DNA from: Hyphomicrobiales bacterium
GTDB taxonomy: Bacteria; Pseudomonadota; Alphaproteobacteria; Rhizobiales; Beijerinckiaceae
Direction of reading: 5' to 3'
Length of the DNA: 64,000 nt
Assembly (NCBI GenBank): GCA_027484655.1
Contig: JAIXSM010000028.1
Span: 62,001-126,000 of the forward strand
The stretch's first letter is position 1. The number at the start of each line of letters is the position of its first letter. Position numbers and translations under genes: made by a program. Positions 1-8,663 of this stretch are shown here, piece after piece. The notes below the pieces were generated by a model. It worked only from the letters and a program-made list of their open reading frames with translations, was not told the DNA's origin and searched no databases.

Positions 1-723
1 GCGCGTTGGGGTCACCGGCCCGGCAGCGACGCCGAGCGGCGCCAACAACTGGCCGATGGTCATGGGATCGGCGGGGAAAATCTCGCCAAGGAGGGTGATC
101 GTCGGCATCCCGCTGCGTCCGCCGCGGGGCGCCTGCACGGGCCCTTGTTGAGCCTCCTGCCGCGCATAGTTGAGCATGGCGCCGGCGAGCACATCCTTCG
201 CCTCGGCGTGGGTTGGAATGCCGAAGCCTGGCACGTCGATGCCGATGATGCGAACGCCATTGATCTCCTTGGGCAGGAGTTGCAACGGCACGCCCGAGGC
301 GGTGGGCACGCACAGATTCGTGACGACAATGGCGTCATACATAGCGGGGTCCGCCATCTCGAACACCGCTTCGCGGATGTCCTCGAACAGCTTGCCGGTG
401 ACGAGCGTTTCAGAGTTGAACGGCACGTACCCGACGCTGCGGCGCGCGCCATAGAAGTGCGCAGTGAACGTGAGCCCGTAGACGCAGCACGCCGAACCCG
501 AAAGGATCGTCGCCGTGCGGCGCATGCGCAGACCAACACGCAGCGAACCGAATGCAGGGCACATGCTCTGCGGTTGGTCGTGTGGACCCTTCGGATAGTC
601 AGCGGCGTACCGCTCGAGCGTCTCGCTCTTTCCAGCCGCTGCGGCCGCGCGGCGCATCTCGTCGGCGCCAGCGTGGCAGCCGGAGTCGCCTGAGGGTGCG
701 GGTTGAAGGGTCGGTTCGGTCAT
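1..723 (-). CDS. bchY: Chlorophyllide a reductase subunit BchY (3' end outside window)
   Basis: BchY and BchZ form the NifDK-like catalytic component of chlorophyllide a oxidoreductase, which reduces ring B in bacteriochlorophyll synthesis. BchX is the reductase that feeds it electrons. The frame is open from an ATG at 721-723 to the left edge, about 241 codons, so the C-terminal half is missing. Residues typical of BchY are visible: MCPAFGSLRVGLRMRRT, then SACCVYGLTF and HFYGARRSVGYVPFNSET. They include cysteines of the kind that ligate the [4Fe-4S] cluster. The start lies 7 nt after the bchX stop, as expected for the bchCXYZ operon. bchZ and puf would be expected just beyond the left edge. 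Identification is firm. Confidence 0.95.
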   Translation of the reverse strand, partial: MTEPTLQPAPSGDSGCHAGADEMRRAAAAAGKSETLERYAADYPKGPHDQPQSMCPAFGSLRVGLRMRRTATILSGSACCVYGLTFTAHFYGARRSVGYVPFNSETLVTGKLFEDIREAVFEMADPAMYDAIVVTNLCVPTASGVPLQLLPKEINGVRIIGIDVPGFGIPTHAEAKDVLAGAMLNYARQEAQQGPVQAPRGGRSGMPTITLLGEIFPADPMTIGQLLAPLGVAAGPVTPTR

Positions 724-730
724 GGCCGCC

Positions 731-1744
731 TCAAACCGTGTCGTAGACGATTTCGAGCGAGGGCTTTTCAACCACCGACCGCCCGCACATATCCTCGATG
801 GTCGCGGGCTCCAGCACCACGTCGCGTCCCACCACCTCGCTCTTGAACAGGCCGAGCAGGCCATCCTGGGTGAGGGGCTTGGGACGCACGGGCGGAGCTT
901 CCGCAACGTTTTTCGCCAGCTCCGCAAACAGCGGGCCCCACTGCCCGTCGGGGCGTGCGACGATTTCGTAGTTGGCGCTCTTGCGGCGAATGTCTTCATG
1001 CGCCGGAATGGCTGCGAGCACCGGAATGCCAGCGGCTTCCGCGAAAGCCTGCGCCTCGCCGGTCATGTCGTCCTTGTTGATGACCATGCCGGCGACGCCG
1101 ACGTTTCCACCAAGCTTGCGGAAGTACTCAACCGCCGAGCAGACGTTGTTGGCGACATACAGAGACTGGAGATCGTTCGAGCCGACGACGATGACTTTCT
1201 GACACATGTCGCGAGCGATCGGCAGACCGAAGCCGCCGCACACCACGTCGCCGAGGAAGTCGAGCAGCACGTAGTCGAAGCCCCACTCATGGAAGCCCAG
1301 CTTCTCAAGAAGCTCGAAGCCATGGATGATTCCGCGCCCGCCGCATCCGCGACCCACCTCGGGTCCGCCCAGCTCCATGGCGAACACACCGCCGCTCTTG
1401 AAGCACACGTCGCCGATCTTCACCTCGTCGCCAGCGAGCTTCTTCTTCGTCGATGTTTCGATGATGGTCGGACACGCACGGCCGCCGAACAGAAGCGAAG
1501 TTGTGTCGCTCTTGGGATCGCAACCGATGAGCAGCACGCGCTTACCCTGCTGCGCCATCATGTGCGAGAGGTTGGCGAGCGTGAAGCTCTTGCCGATGCC
1601 GCCCTTGCCGTAGATGGCGATGATCTGCGTCTGCTTCTTCGCTTCGCCCATGGCCGGAAGATCCGGCTCAATAGCGGCCTCCTCGCGCAGGGCGCGCGCG
1701 GCGGCGGCGGCGGCGGAGAGCTTGGGGTCGTGAACGGCGTTCAT
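731..1744 (-). CDS. bchX: Chlorophyllide a reductase iron protein BchX
   Basis: This is the NifH-like ATPase that passes electrons to BchYZ. The 337-residue protein has the P-loop GKGGIGKS at about residues 46-53 and two cluster-ligating cysteines, Cys134 in GRGCGGRG and Cys169 in DVVCGGFG. The C-terminal extension is usual for BchX. I chose the ATG at 1744 rather than 1750: it forms an ATGA overlap with the bchC stop and lies 8 nt from a GGAGG box, whereas the box is only 2 nt from the upstream ATG. It sits between bchC and bchY and is very likely translationally coupled to bchC. Confidence 0.97.
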   Translation of the reverse strand: MNAVHDPKLSAAAAAARALREEAAIEPDLPAMGEAKKQTQIIAIYGKGGIGKSFTLANLSHMMAQQGKRVLLIGCDPKSDTTSLLFGGRACPTIIETSTKKKLAGDEVKIGDVCFKSGGVFAMELGGPEVGRGCGGRGIIHGFELLEKLGFHEWGFDYVLLDFLGDVVCGGFGLPIARDMCQKVIVVGSNDLQSLYVANNVCSAVEYFRKLGGNVGVAGMVINKDDMTGEAQAFAEAAGIPVLAAIPAHEDIRRKSANYEIVARPDGQWGPLFAELAKNVAEAPPVRPKPLTQDGLLGLFKSEVVGRDVVLEPATIEDMCGRSVVEKPSLEIVYDTV

Positions 1745-2682
1745 GAGCATTGCCTCCAGTCGAGAACCATTTTCAGGCAGCGAGGATCTTCAAACGCTGT
1801 CCTGTATGCGTCTTGCGCGCTTTCTGCCCGCGCGCGATGCGTGACGAGTCCGTCAAGCGAGAGCGCGCCGCGGGAGATGAGAGTCTGAACATGTGCGAGA
1901 TCAGCGGGGCGCCACTCGGCGGCAATTCGCAGGCGCGCCTCCCGCATGAAGGCGGGTGCGAAGGCGAACGAGACATCGCCCTCATAAAAGCCCGCCAGCA
2001 CAATTTCGCCGCCAGGCGCCAGTCTGCCGATCAGGGTGTTGATGAGCGCCGCATCGCCGCTCACATCGTAGATTGACCTGTAGTCGCGGCGATCATCGTC
2101 CGCCGGGTCGATCACGCTGTAACCGTCAGCGCCAGCGCGCCGCAGCGGATCACGCTCCCACACCACGGGCGCAGGCGCGCCATCAGCCATCGCCACCCGC
2201 GCCAGCAGGCGTCCCAGGACGCCATGGCCGACGATAAGATCAGGCGGCGCAGCGCCAGGCGCAGCGAGGGCATGGCGAGCAGTTGCCGCCAACGCGAGAA
2301 GGACAGCACTGTCTCCCGGGAGATCGCCGACCGGCCGCACGCGGGACGCCGGCGAGATCAACGTCTTCGCAGCGCCCCCGAAAAGTCCACGCACCTCGGC
2401 GTAGCAGCGCGCGCCAGGAACAAACACGCGGGCGCCCACGCGGATATCCGCACGCGGGCCCGCAGCGACGACGCGCCCCACGGACTCATAGCCAGGCACG
2501 AGGGGGTATCCCATGCCGGGGAACGTCGGCATACGGCCGGACCAAAGCAGACGCTCTGTGCCAGTGCTGACGCCGGAAAACTCCGTCTCCACGACCACAT
2601 CGTCCTCGCCTGCGGGCGCGAGCGCGACCCTGCTCAGCGAGAGCTCTCCAGGAGCGTGAAGGACGACGGCGAGCGTATTCAT
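1741..2682 (-). CDS. bchC: BchC, 3-hydroxyethyl bacteriochlorophyllide a dehydrogenase
   Basis: BchC oxidises the C3 hydroxyethyl group of the chlorin ring to acetyl, a late bacteriochlorophyllide a step. The 313-residue protein belongs to the medium-chain dehydrogenase family: an N-terminal GroES-like part contains GVSTGTERLLWSG and GYPLVPGYESVG, and a nucleotide-binding turn VGHGVLGRLLA lies near the middle. The frame extends upstream to a GTG at 2694, but the ATG at 2682 begins the family sequence MNTLAVVLHAPG. It is the first bch gene of the crtEF-bchCXYZ series. A promoter with PpsR-like boxes lies just upstream, overlapping the crtF 3' end. Confidence 0.95.
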   Translation of the reverse strand: MNTLAVVLHAPGELSLSRVALAPAGEDDVVVETEFSGVSTGTERLLWSGRMPTFPGMGYPLVPGYESVGRVVAAGPRADIRVGARVFVPGARCYAEVRGLFGGAAKTLISPASRVRPVGDLPGDSAVLLALAATARHALAAPGAAPPDLIVGHGVLGRLLARVAMADGAPAPVVWERDPLRRAGADGYSVIDPADDDRRDYRSIYDVSGDAALINTLIGRLAPGGEIVLAGFYEGDVSFAFAPAFMREARLRIAAEWRPADLAHVQTLISRGALSLDGLVTHRARAESAQDAYRTAFEDPRCLKMVLDWRQCS

Positions 2683-2728
2683 GTGATTGCGCACTCGCTG
2701 GAAAAACGGCAGGACGCCTACTCGGATG

Positions 2729-2785
2729 CGTCAATATGACATGACAGTTTTCGATGTCAATCTAAACTGTCAAGCGGACTGGACA
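2729..2785 (-). promoter_or_regulatory. bchC promoter with PpsR/CrtJ-type boxes
   Basis: A perfect TGT-N12-ACA lies at 2768-2785, across the crtF stop codon. A one-mismatch copy (CGT-N12-ACA) lies at 2729-2746. Read towards bchC, TTGACA (2755-2760) and CATATT (2733-2738) are 16 bp apart and could be -35 and -10 elements between the two boxes. Paired CrtJ/PpsR boxes flanking the bchC promoter are known in Rhodobacter, and this arrangement fits redox- and light-controlled repression. The boxes are seen; the function is inferred. Confidence 0.6.
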
Positions 2786-3939
2786 GTTGCTGTGAGTATC
2801 GAAACCAGCATCGGCCGCGGCGTTTTCACGGGGCGCACGTTCATGAATCCGGCGTCGCGGAGCATGCCGGCGATCTGCTCGCGGGTGCGCGGCCGGCCGC
2901 TGCCCATGGCGAGCAGGTAAAAACCGAAGTACGCATCGCCCATCGGTTCGGCGCCGGGGGCGTCGGACATTGGCTCGGCCAGGAGAATCGTCCCCCCGTC
3001 GGCCAGAGCGGCCCTGATCTTGCGCAGAATCGTCATGGCCAGAGCGTCGTCGTGGTCGTGCAGCACGCGCACCAGCGACACGAGGTCTGCGCCGGGCGGC
3101 AGGTCGTCAGCGGAGAAGTCGCCGCCGACGGCCACGGCGCGAGCGGAAAGGCCGAGCGATTCGAACCGGGCGCGGGCGCGCGCCGCCACGGGCGGGAGAT
3201 CGAAGACAGTGGCGGTGAGATGGGGCGCCTGGGCCAGCGCAGCGGCCGCGAAGCCGCCCTCCCCGCCTCCCACGTCCATGAGCGCGCGGTAGCGGGCCAT
3301 GGGGAAGGCGGACAGCACATCCTGCCGCACAAGCTCCTGCGAGCGGTCCATCAGGGTCGTGTAGGCGGTCGATTGCGCGTCGGCGATCCCGCCGGGCCGC
3401 TCGCTCGTGGCGTAGGCCCAGTACGCAGAGAGGCGCGTGGGGCCTGCCTCGCCCCTCAGGAGGGCGACAGGGTCGGCGAGGTCGGCGTACAGGAGGTGGT
3501 GGTGCTCCACCATGGCGAGGGCGCCCGGATTGCCCAGAAAAGCCGCTCCGTGCGGCCCCAGACCGAAACGCGCCCCGGGGCGCCGCTCGGCGAGCCCCAG
3601 CGACGCCGCCGCCAGCGCCAGACGTTCCGCGCCTGCCGTCGGCAGGCCTGTGGCCGCCGCAATCTCGGCGACATCCAGGGGGCCTGCCTGCAGGGTCTCC
3701 AGAAGGCGAAGCTTCACGCAGGCGAATAGCGTCTGCGAATAAACGAATCCGGCGGCGAGATCGAAGGCGGCCCGCGCACGGCGCGCCGCGATGGGCCGGG
3801 TGAGCGGAAACCGGGCGGCGAAACGCTGGAACCAGGCGCTCGCGATCAGGTCGTTGCGCCAGTCGCGCCAATCACGCCGGGCGCGCACGTCGCCCCCTAT
3901 CGCGGACCGGGCCAGCACGACAGGCGCATCACGCTGCAA
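2770..3939 (-). CDS. crtF: Hydroxyneurosporene-type O-methyltransferase CrtF
   Basis: CrtF methylates the C1 hydroxyl of acyclic carotenoids using S-adenosylmethionine, giving the methoxy groups of the spirilloxanthin and spheroidene series. The protein is about 389 residues with an N-terminal dimerisation region and a methyltransferase fold. The SAM-binding loop DVGGGEGGFAAA and a later LVRVLHDHDDALA segment are clear. There is no ATG in a suitable place. A TTG at 3939 preceded by AGGAAG is the likeliest start and overlaps the crtE stop by 11 nt; a GTG at 3918 is the alternative. It is co-transcribed with crtE upstream. Confidence 0.93.
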   Translation of the reverse strand: MQRDAPVVLARSAIGGDVRARRDWRDWRNDLIASAWFQRFAARFPLTRPIAARRARAAFDLAAGFVYSQTLFACVKLRLLETLQAGPLDVAEIAAATGLPTAGAERLALAAASLGLAERRPGARFGLGPHGAAFLGNPGALAMVEHHHLLYADLADPVALLRGEAGPTRLSAYWAYATSERPGGIADAQSTAYTTLMDRSQELVRQDVLSAFPMARYRALMDVGGGEGGFAAAALAQAPHLTATVFDLPPVAARARARFESLGLSARAVAVGGDFSADDLPPGADLVSLVRVLHDHDDALAMTILRKIRAALADGGTILLAEPMSDAPGAEPMGDAYFGFYLLAMGSGRPRTREQIAGMLRDAGFMNVRPVKTPRPMLVSILTATVQSA

Positions 3940-4795
3940 GGTCAGCCACTTCCTGCGGGAGGAAGTGGGAGGCCTCCTGCCGGATGAGGGCGCCCAGATC
4001 GCCGGAACGGCGACACGCGGGGATGGACTCCACAGCGGCGTCGACCAGCCCGGTGAGCCGCGCAATGGCGCCGCGAACCCCCAGTTCGCGGCAAGCGCTC
4101 GGCCGCATCAGCGCGGCGTCCTTGCCGACCGGCTTGCCAAGCTCTGCGGGATTGCACACCACGTCGCGAATGTCGTCGGCGATCTGGTACGCCTCGCCCA
4201 GGCATTCGCCGAGCTGGCGCCAGCCCGCGTGGGGCGCTCCCGCGGCCGCTGCGCCGGCCATGGTGGCGGCGGAAAAGAGGGCGCCCGTCTTGGCGCGATG
4301 ATAGCGCGGCACGTCGATATGCGGCTCGCACTCCCACGCCTGTCCCGCGCAGATGCCGCCCTCGGCTCCGGTGGCGGCGGCCACGATCCGCACCAGATCG
4401 GCCAGCCGGTCCGGCCGGGCCGCAGCGGCCCGGGCCAGCACATCGAACGCCAGGACGATCAAGGCGTCGCCGGAGAGCAGCGCAAGCGGCTCCCCGAAGG
4501 CGCGGTGCACGGAGGGTTTGCCGCGCCGCGTGTCGGCGTTGTCGAAAGCCGGCAGATCGTCATGGACCAGCGACGCGCAGTGCAGCAATTCGATCGCCGC
4601 CGCAGCTCCAATCGTGAGCCGGTGGTCGTCAGCTCCGCACGCCCAGGCCACGCTCATGCACAGGCGCGGGCGCAGGCGGGCGCCGCCGGGAAAAATCGAA
4701 TACCGCATGGCCGCGATGAGCCCCGGGGGGCATTCCGCCGTCTGGCTGGCGATCGCCAGTTCAAGCGCCGATTCTAGTCTGTCCCTGGCGTCCAT
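3929..4795 (-). CDS. crtE: Geranylgeranyl diphosphate synthase CrtE
   Basis: CrtE condenses IPP with allylic diphosphates to GGPP, the precursor of both carotenoids and the chlorophyll tail. The 288-residue protein has the first aspartate-rich motif at about residues 79-85 (HDDLPAFDNADTRRG) and the second at 207-211 (DDIRD). A GTG at 4819 is in frame, but the ATG at 4795 has GGAGG 7 nt upstream. It is the first gene of the minus-strand operon and is divergent from crtD across a 139-bp control region with a PpsR-like box. Confidence 0.94.
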   Translation of the reverse strand: MDARDRLESALELAIASQTAECPPGLIAAMRYSIFPGGARLRPRLCMSVAWACGADDHRLTIGAAAAIELLHCASLVHDDLPAFDNADTRRGKPSVHRAFGEPLALLSGDALIVLAFDVLARAAAARPDRLADLVRIVAAATGAEGGICAGQAWECEPHIDVPRYHRAKTGALFSAATMAGAAAAGAPHAGWRQLGECLGEAYQIADDIRDVVCNPAELGKPVGKDAALMRPSACRELGVRGAIARLTGLVDAAVESIPACRRSGDLGALIRQEASHFLPQEVADLAA

Positions 4796-4828
4796 AGCCG
4801 GCCCTCCTGTCGACGCCACGGCGGCGAG

Positions 4829-4846
4829 TGTCAGTTTAGAATGACA
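4829..4846. promoter_or_regulatory. PpsR/CrtJ-type box between crtE and crtD
   Basis: A perfect TGT-N12-ACA with an extended inverted repeat (AGTGTCA ... TGACACT) lies in the divergent crtE/crtD intergenic region. A TTGACA reading towards crtE lies at 4860-4865, which would put the -10 inside the box, so a bound repressor could block crtE. The box matches the consensus exactly; regulation is inferred. Confidence 0.65.
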
Positions 4847-4934
4847 CTCGCATCACTATTGTCAACATTGCTTGTCGCAATTAGTCTCCTGTCAGGCAGC
4901 TGGAGCGCCAGTGGCGACAGGGAGCTTGAGCGGA

Positions 4935-6494
4935 ATGAAGGCTGAGCGCCATGTCGTGGTCGTGGGGGCAGGCGTCGGCGGACTGATGGCCGCGCTAATC
5001 CTCGCGGGGTCCGGGCTCCGCGTCACGCTTCTTGAACGCGCCGCAACGCCCGGCGGCAAGATGCGCCAGCGTTTCGACCAGGGCCTCGCGATGGACGCGG
5101 GCCCGACGGTCTTCACCCTCAAGCGCATCTTCGAGGAAGCCTTCGCAAGCGTGGGGCTGGACTTTGACGCCTGCGCGCCCTCGCGACGGGCGAGCGTGCT
5201 CGCGCGCCATGCCTGGGATGACCGCGGGCGCTTTGATCTCTTCGCGGACCTGGACAGGTCGGCGGACGAAGTGGCGCGTTTCTTCAGCAAAGCGGACGCC
5301 GACGGCTTTCGCCGCTTCGCCGCGGACAGTGCGCGCGTCTGGCGCACACTTGAGCGTTCCTTTGTAAGAGCGCCAGCGCCGCGCTTCTCCAGCCTCGTGC
5401 GCGGAGCCGGGCTGAGCGGGCTCTCGGATCTTCTCGCCACCCGCCCCTTCCAGACCCTCTGGAACGCGCTGGGGGATTACTTCCCTGATCCGCGCCTGCG
5501 GCAGTTGTTCGGCCGTTATGCGACCTACTGCGGCTCCTCGCCGTTCCAGTGCCCGGCGACACTGATGCTCGTCGCGCACGTGGAGCAGGATGGCGTCTGG
5601 ATGATCGACGGCGGCATGCATCGCCTTGCGCAAACGCTCGCCGAACAGGCCGCCGCGAAAGGCGCGTGCGTACGCTATGGCGCGCACGTCGAGCGCATTA
5701 CGACAAGCCGCTCGGGCGCACAGGTTGAACTCGCGAGCGGCGAGGTTCTGACGGCCGACGCCGTCATCTACAATGGCGATGTGAGCGCGCTTGGCCAGGG
5801 GCTGCTCGGCGATGCGGTTCGCAAGGCGGCGCCCGCCACCGCCCCGGAGAAGCGCTCACTCTCGGCGATCACATGGACGCTTGCGGCCCGCACACGGGAT
5901 TTTCCGCTCGTGCGCCACAACGTTTTCTTCTCGCAAGATTACAGCAGCGAGTTCGACGCGGTGCGCCGCGGCGGCCTCATCGATGACCCCACCGTCTACG
6001 TCTGCGCGCAGGATCGCGGCGACGACGACGACGTGCGCGACAGCCCGGAGCGGCTGCTGATGCTCGTCAACGCGCCCGCGACCGGGGATCGTCGCGCCCT
6101 GTCACATGAGGAACTTGCGACATGCGCCGCCCGAACGATGGATCGACTGACAGCCTGCGGACTGAGGTTGGAGAACGAGCCGACCGCGCTTCAGGCGACG
6201 GCCCCGCAGGACTTCGAGGCGCTGTTCCCGGCGACGGGCGGAGCGCTGTACGGGCGGGCGTCGCACGGATGGGCAGCCTCCTTCCAGAGGCCGGGCATGC
6301 GCTCGAAAGCGCCGCGGCTGTATCTGGCGGGGGGCAGCGTTCATCCGGGTCCGGGCGTGCCGATGGCGGCCTTGTCAGGCTGGACCGCGGCGAACTGCGT
6401 CATGGCGGACCTGGCTTCAATGCGCCTGTCCCCCGTGATGGGTACGCGTGGTGGTATATCGACGCCCTCGACGAGGACGGCGTCTACGGCCTGA
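4935..6494 (+). CDS. crtD: Methoxyneurosporene/hydroxyneurosporene desaturase CrtD
   Basis: CrtD introduces the C3,4 double bond into 1-hydroxylated acyclic carotenoids. The 519-residue flavoprotein belongs to the CrtI family. It has the FAD-binding stretch VVVGAGVGGLMAA near residue 10, LLERAATPGGKMR, MDAGPTVFT, and the C-terminal AGGSVHPGPGVPMAALSG. The ATG at 4935 has GGAG about 10 nt upstream and begins just before the dinucleotide-binding fold; the frame extends to a TTG at 4872. The last 225 nt or more overlap the crtC frame, and the 3' tail encodes the serine/threonine-rich CrtD ending often seen where crtD runs into crtC. Confidence 0.94.
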   Translation: MKAERHVVVVGAGVGGLMAALILAGSGLRVTLLERAATPGGKMRQRFDQGLAMDAGPTVFTLKRIFEEAFASVGLDFDACAPSRRASVLARHAWDDRGRFDLFADLDRSADEVARFFSKADADGFRRFAADSARVWRTLERSFVRAPAPRFSSLVRGAGLSGLSDLLATRPFQTLWNALGDYFPDPRLRQLFGRYATYCGSSPFQCPATLMLVAHVEQDGVWMIDGGMHRLAQTLAEQAAAKGACVRYGAHVERITTSRSGAQVELASGEVLTADAVIYNGDVSALGQGLLGDAVRKAAPATAPEKRSLSAITWTLAARTRDFPLVRHNVFFSQDYSSEFDAVRRGGLIDDPTVYVCAQDRGDDDDVRDSPERLLMLVNAPATGDRRALSHEELATCAARTMDRLTACGLRLENEPTALQATAPQDFEALFPATGGALYGRASHGWAASFQRPGMRSKAPRLYLAGGSVHPGPGVPMAALSGWTAANCVMADLASMRLSPVMGTRGGISTPSTRTASTA

Positions 6495-7339
6495 CGATCA
6501 TCGCCTTCGTCGGCAGCGTCTTTTCTCCCTATTACAAATGGGCGCGGCGGGGCGGCGGCGGCGCAGACCCGATGAACCACTGCGCGCTCAACGTCGCGCT
6601 CTATGGCCCCAGACACCGGCGATGGGCGATGACGGAACGGGGCGCAGGCGTCTGCGCGCGGGACGTCGATACGTTCGCCATCGGCCCCAGCGCGCTCACC
6701 TGGCGCAGCGATGCGCTGGTCATCGACATAGACGAGATTACTGCGCCATTCCCGCGCCGGCTGCGTGGTCGTGTGACTGTCCGCCCGCGCACAATGTTCG
6801 GGACCGTGTTTGACCTCGACGGACAACTGCGCCACCGCTGGAGGCCCATAGCCCCGGTGGCGGATGTTGAGGTGGACATGATGCATCCGGGACTGCGCTG
6901 GCGCGGCCTGGGATATCTCGACCACAATGCGGGGGACGAGCCGCTCGAAGCCGGCTTCACCACATGGGACTGGTCACGCGCGCATCATGGCTCCGACGCC
7001 ATTCTGCACTACGATGCGCGTTCACGCGCCGGGACTGATTGCAACCTCGCCCTGAAACTCAAGGCCAACGGCGACATTGAGGCCGTTGCGCCCGTCGCGA
7101 TGACCGCTCTTCCGAAGACGCTCTGGCGTGTGGAGCGAAACGCCCGGTCTGACCTCGCCGCGCCCGCGCGCGTGGCGTCCACGCTGGAAGACACGCCGTT
7201 CTACGCGCGTTCAGTGATCGACCAGCGCGTTTGCGGCCACGCGCTGCGCGGTTTTCACGAGAGCCTTGATCTCGATCGTTTCTGTGCGCCCGTGGTGCAG
7301 GGGATGCTGCCGTTCCGTATGCCGCGTCGCGCCGGATGA
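6269..7339 (+). CDS. crtC: Carotenoid 1,2-hydratase CrtC
   Basis: CrtC adds water across the terminal 1,2 double bond of neurosporene or lycopene, giving 1-hydroxy carotenoids for CrtD and CrtF. The conserved CrtC core begins GYAWWYIDALDEDGVYGLTIIAF and continues with FSPYYKWARR, NVALYGPRHRRWAMTERG and DWSRAHHGSDAILHYD. The 5' end is uncertain. No ATG, GTG or TTG lies close to the core in this frame. The ATG at 6269 gives 356 residues, and the frame is open back to 6122 (405 residues). Either start overlaps crtD deeply. Long and short CrtC forms are both known. Confidence 0.88.
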   Translation: MGSLLPEAGHALESAAAVSGGGQRSSGSGRADGGLVRLDRGELRHGGPGFNAPVPRDGYAWWYIDALDEDGVYGLTIIAFVGSVFSPYYKWARRGGGGADPMNHCALNVALYGPRHRRWAMTERGAGVCARDVDTFAIGPSALTWRSDALVIDIDEITAPFPRRLRGRVTVRPRTMFGTVFDLDGQLRHRWRPIAPVADVEVDMMHPGLRWRGLGYLDHNAGDEPLEAGFTTWDWSRAHHGSDAILHYDARSRAGTDCNLALKLKANGDIEAVAPVAMTALPKTLWRVERNARSDLAAPARVASTLEDTPFYARSVIDQRVCGHALRGFHESLDLDRFCAPVVQGMLPFRMPRRAG

Positions 7340-7393
7340 AAATCACGGTGTAAAGACAAGGCTTCGCAGGCGGCCCACACGGGAGAGGAGACC

Positions 7394-7534
7394 TCAGTCA
7401 TCCTCGCGCCCACGCTCTGCGTCGCGGCGTTTTTTCCACTTGTGGTAATCCCACAACTCGTGCGCGCCCCACGCAATCACGACCAGCGCAAGCAGCGCAA
7501 AATGGAGTGGTTTGGCGTACGCGCCGAGATCCAT
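7394..7534 (-). CDS. 46-residue membrane microprotein coupled to crtB
   Basis: This short ORF begins with an ATG that shares its A with the crtB stop codon (TGATG), so translation is probably coupled. The product has one hydrophobic helix (HFALLALVVIAWGA) followed by an aromatic and basic stretch (HELWDYHKWKKRR) and an acidic tail, which suggests a single-pass membrane protein with its C-terminus inside. I do not recognise a family. As the last gene of the P450-ATP-grasp-crtB operon it may help assemble or place carotenoid enzymes, but that is only inference. Confidence 0.6.
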   Translation of the reverse strand: MDLGAYAKPLHFALLALVVIAWGAHELWDYHKWKKRRDAERGREDD

Positions 7535-8631
7535 CAGACAGCCTTATCGGGACTTGTGGCGAAACCGCCCTGCTCCGCTTCGCGGAGCCTTTGAAACAAC
7601 TCCACAGCGCGAATGAGCCGGGCGGAGAACGAACGATCCGGCTGTTCACGCGCGCCATCGGAAGCGATGCGCACAAGGTCCGCGGCTTCAGCCAATGGCG
7701 GGTGTGGCGCGCCTTTGCGCGCGATGAGCGAAGAGACCATCGCGGAGGCGACCAGCGCAAGCTTGCGGCGCTTGGAGACCACCGCGCGACGCGTGACGCT
7801 ATCAAGCCCGTTGCGCCGCGTTTGTGCGCCAATTTCCGCGTAGATTCGCCGCGCCGCCCAGATCGCCGGTCGCACATCGGCCGGCAACAGGGCGATGCCA
7901 TGCTCCGCGCGGTGGTAGAGGCGATCAGCCTCCTCCAGCAGGCGCTGCGTGACGCGGGCGATTTGCGGGCACGGCACAGGATTGGCAAGCCACGCCTCGG
8001 GATCAACGCCTTCCGCGCGCAGCCATTCGCGCGGGAGATAGAGCCGACCCGCGCGGGCGTCGTCCCCCACATCCCGGGCGATGTTGGTCAACTGCATCGC
8101 CACGCCAAGATCGCTTGCGCGGGCCAACGCCTCGGCGCTCCGCACGCCCATGAGCAGAGTCATCATCACCCCGACCGCGCCGGCAACGCGCATACCGTAG
8201 GCGCGCAGCTCCGAGATCGTTTCGTAGACGCGGTGCTCGGCATCCCACGCGAATCCTTCCACCAGCGCGGCCGGCGCCTCGATCGGCAACGGGTGGCGCG
8301 CGAGCAGGTCCGCGAACGCGCGCTCGACAGGTCCGCACGCCGTCGCGCCGGCGTAGAGCGCGTGCAACCGCTCGCGAACCGCGGCGACGGCGGGCGCGGT
8401 GTTCGCAGCGCCATCCACGAGATCGTCGGCCACCCGGCAGAAGGCGTAAAGCGCGTAAACATCCGGGCGCAGCCGCTTCGGCAACAGCAACGAAGCGGCG
8501 TAGAAAGACTTGGATCCGTCGCGCAGGAGAGCGAGACAGAATTCGAGATCCCGCGCGCTGGCGGGGCGGTGACTCGCGGCCGGCCCACAATCGCGGGGCC
8601 TCCTCGCCAACTCCAAGCCAAGATCACCCAT
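7534..8631 (-). CDS. crtB: Phytoene synthase CrtB
   Basis: CrtB joins two GGPP molecules into phytoene, the first committed carotenoid step. The 365-residue protein has both aspartate-rich substrate motifs, DDLVD at 69-73 and DVGDD at 187-191. The family stretches SKSFYAASLLLP, YAFCRVADD and AMQLTNIARD are also present. The frame is open far upstream; the ATG at 8631 with GGAG 8 nt before it fits the family N-terminus. crtB is separated from crtI, which is unusual, and follows an ATP-grasp gene and a P450 gene in one operon. Confidence 0.95.
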   Translation of the reverse strand: MGDLGLELARRPRDCGPAASHRPASARDLEFCLALLRDGSKSFYAASLLLPKRLRPDVYALYAFCRVADDLVDGAANTAPAVAAVRERLHALYAGATACGPVERAFADLLARHPLPIEAPAALVEGFAWDAEHRVYETISELRAYGMRVAGAVGVMMTLLMGVRSAEALARASDLGVAMQLTNIARDVGDDARAGRLYLPREWLRAEGVDPEAWLANPVPCPQIARVTQRLLEEADRLYHRAEHGIALLPADVRPAIWAARRIYAEIGAQTRRNGLDSVTRRAVVSKRRKLALVASAMVSSLIARKGAPHPPLAEAADLVRIASDGAREQPDRSFSARLIRAVELFQRLREAEQGGFATSPDKAV

Positions 8632-8663
8632 GGAAGTCGCTCCTCGTGTGCTTACGTCGCATT

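Noticed and set aside
722-1888. 388-codon plus-strand ORF opposite bchX
   Set aside because: It is an antisense shadow of bchX and bchC in high-GC DNA; the product resembles no protein and the true gene is on the other strand.
4860-4877. Second PpsR box between crtE and crtD
   Set aside because: TGT is followed 12 nt later by TCG, not ACA; the match is too weak to list.
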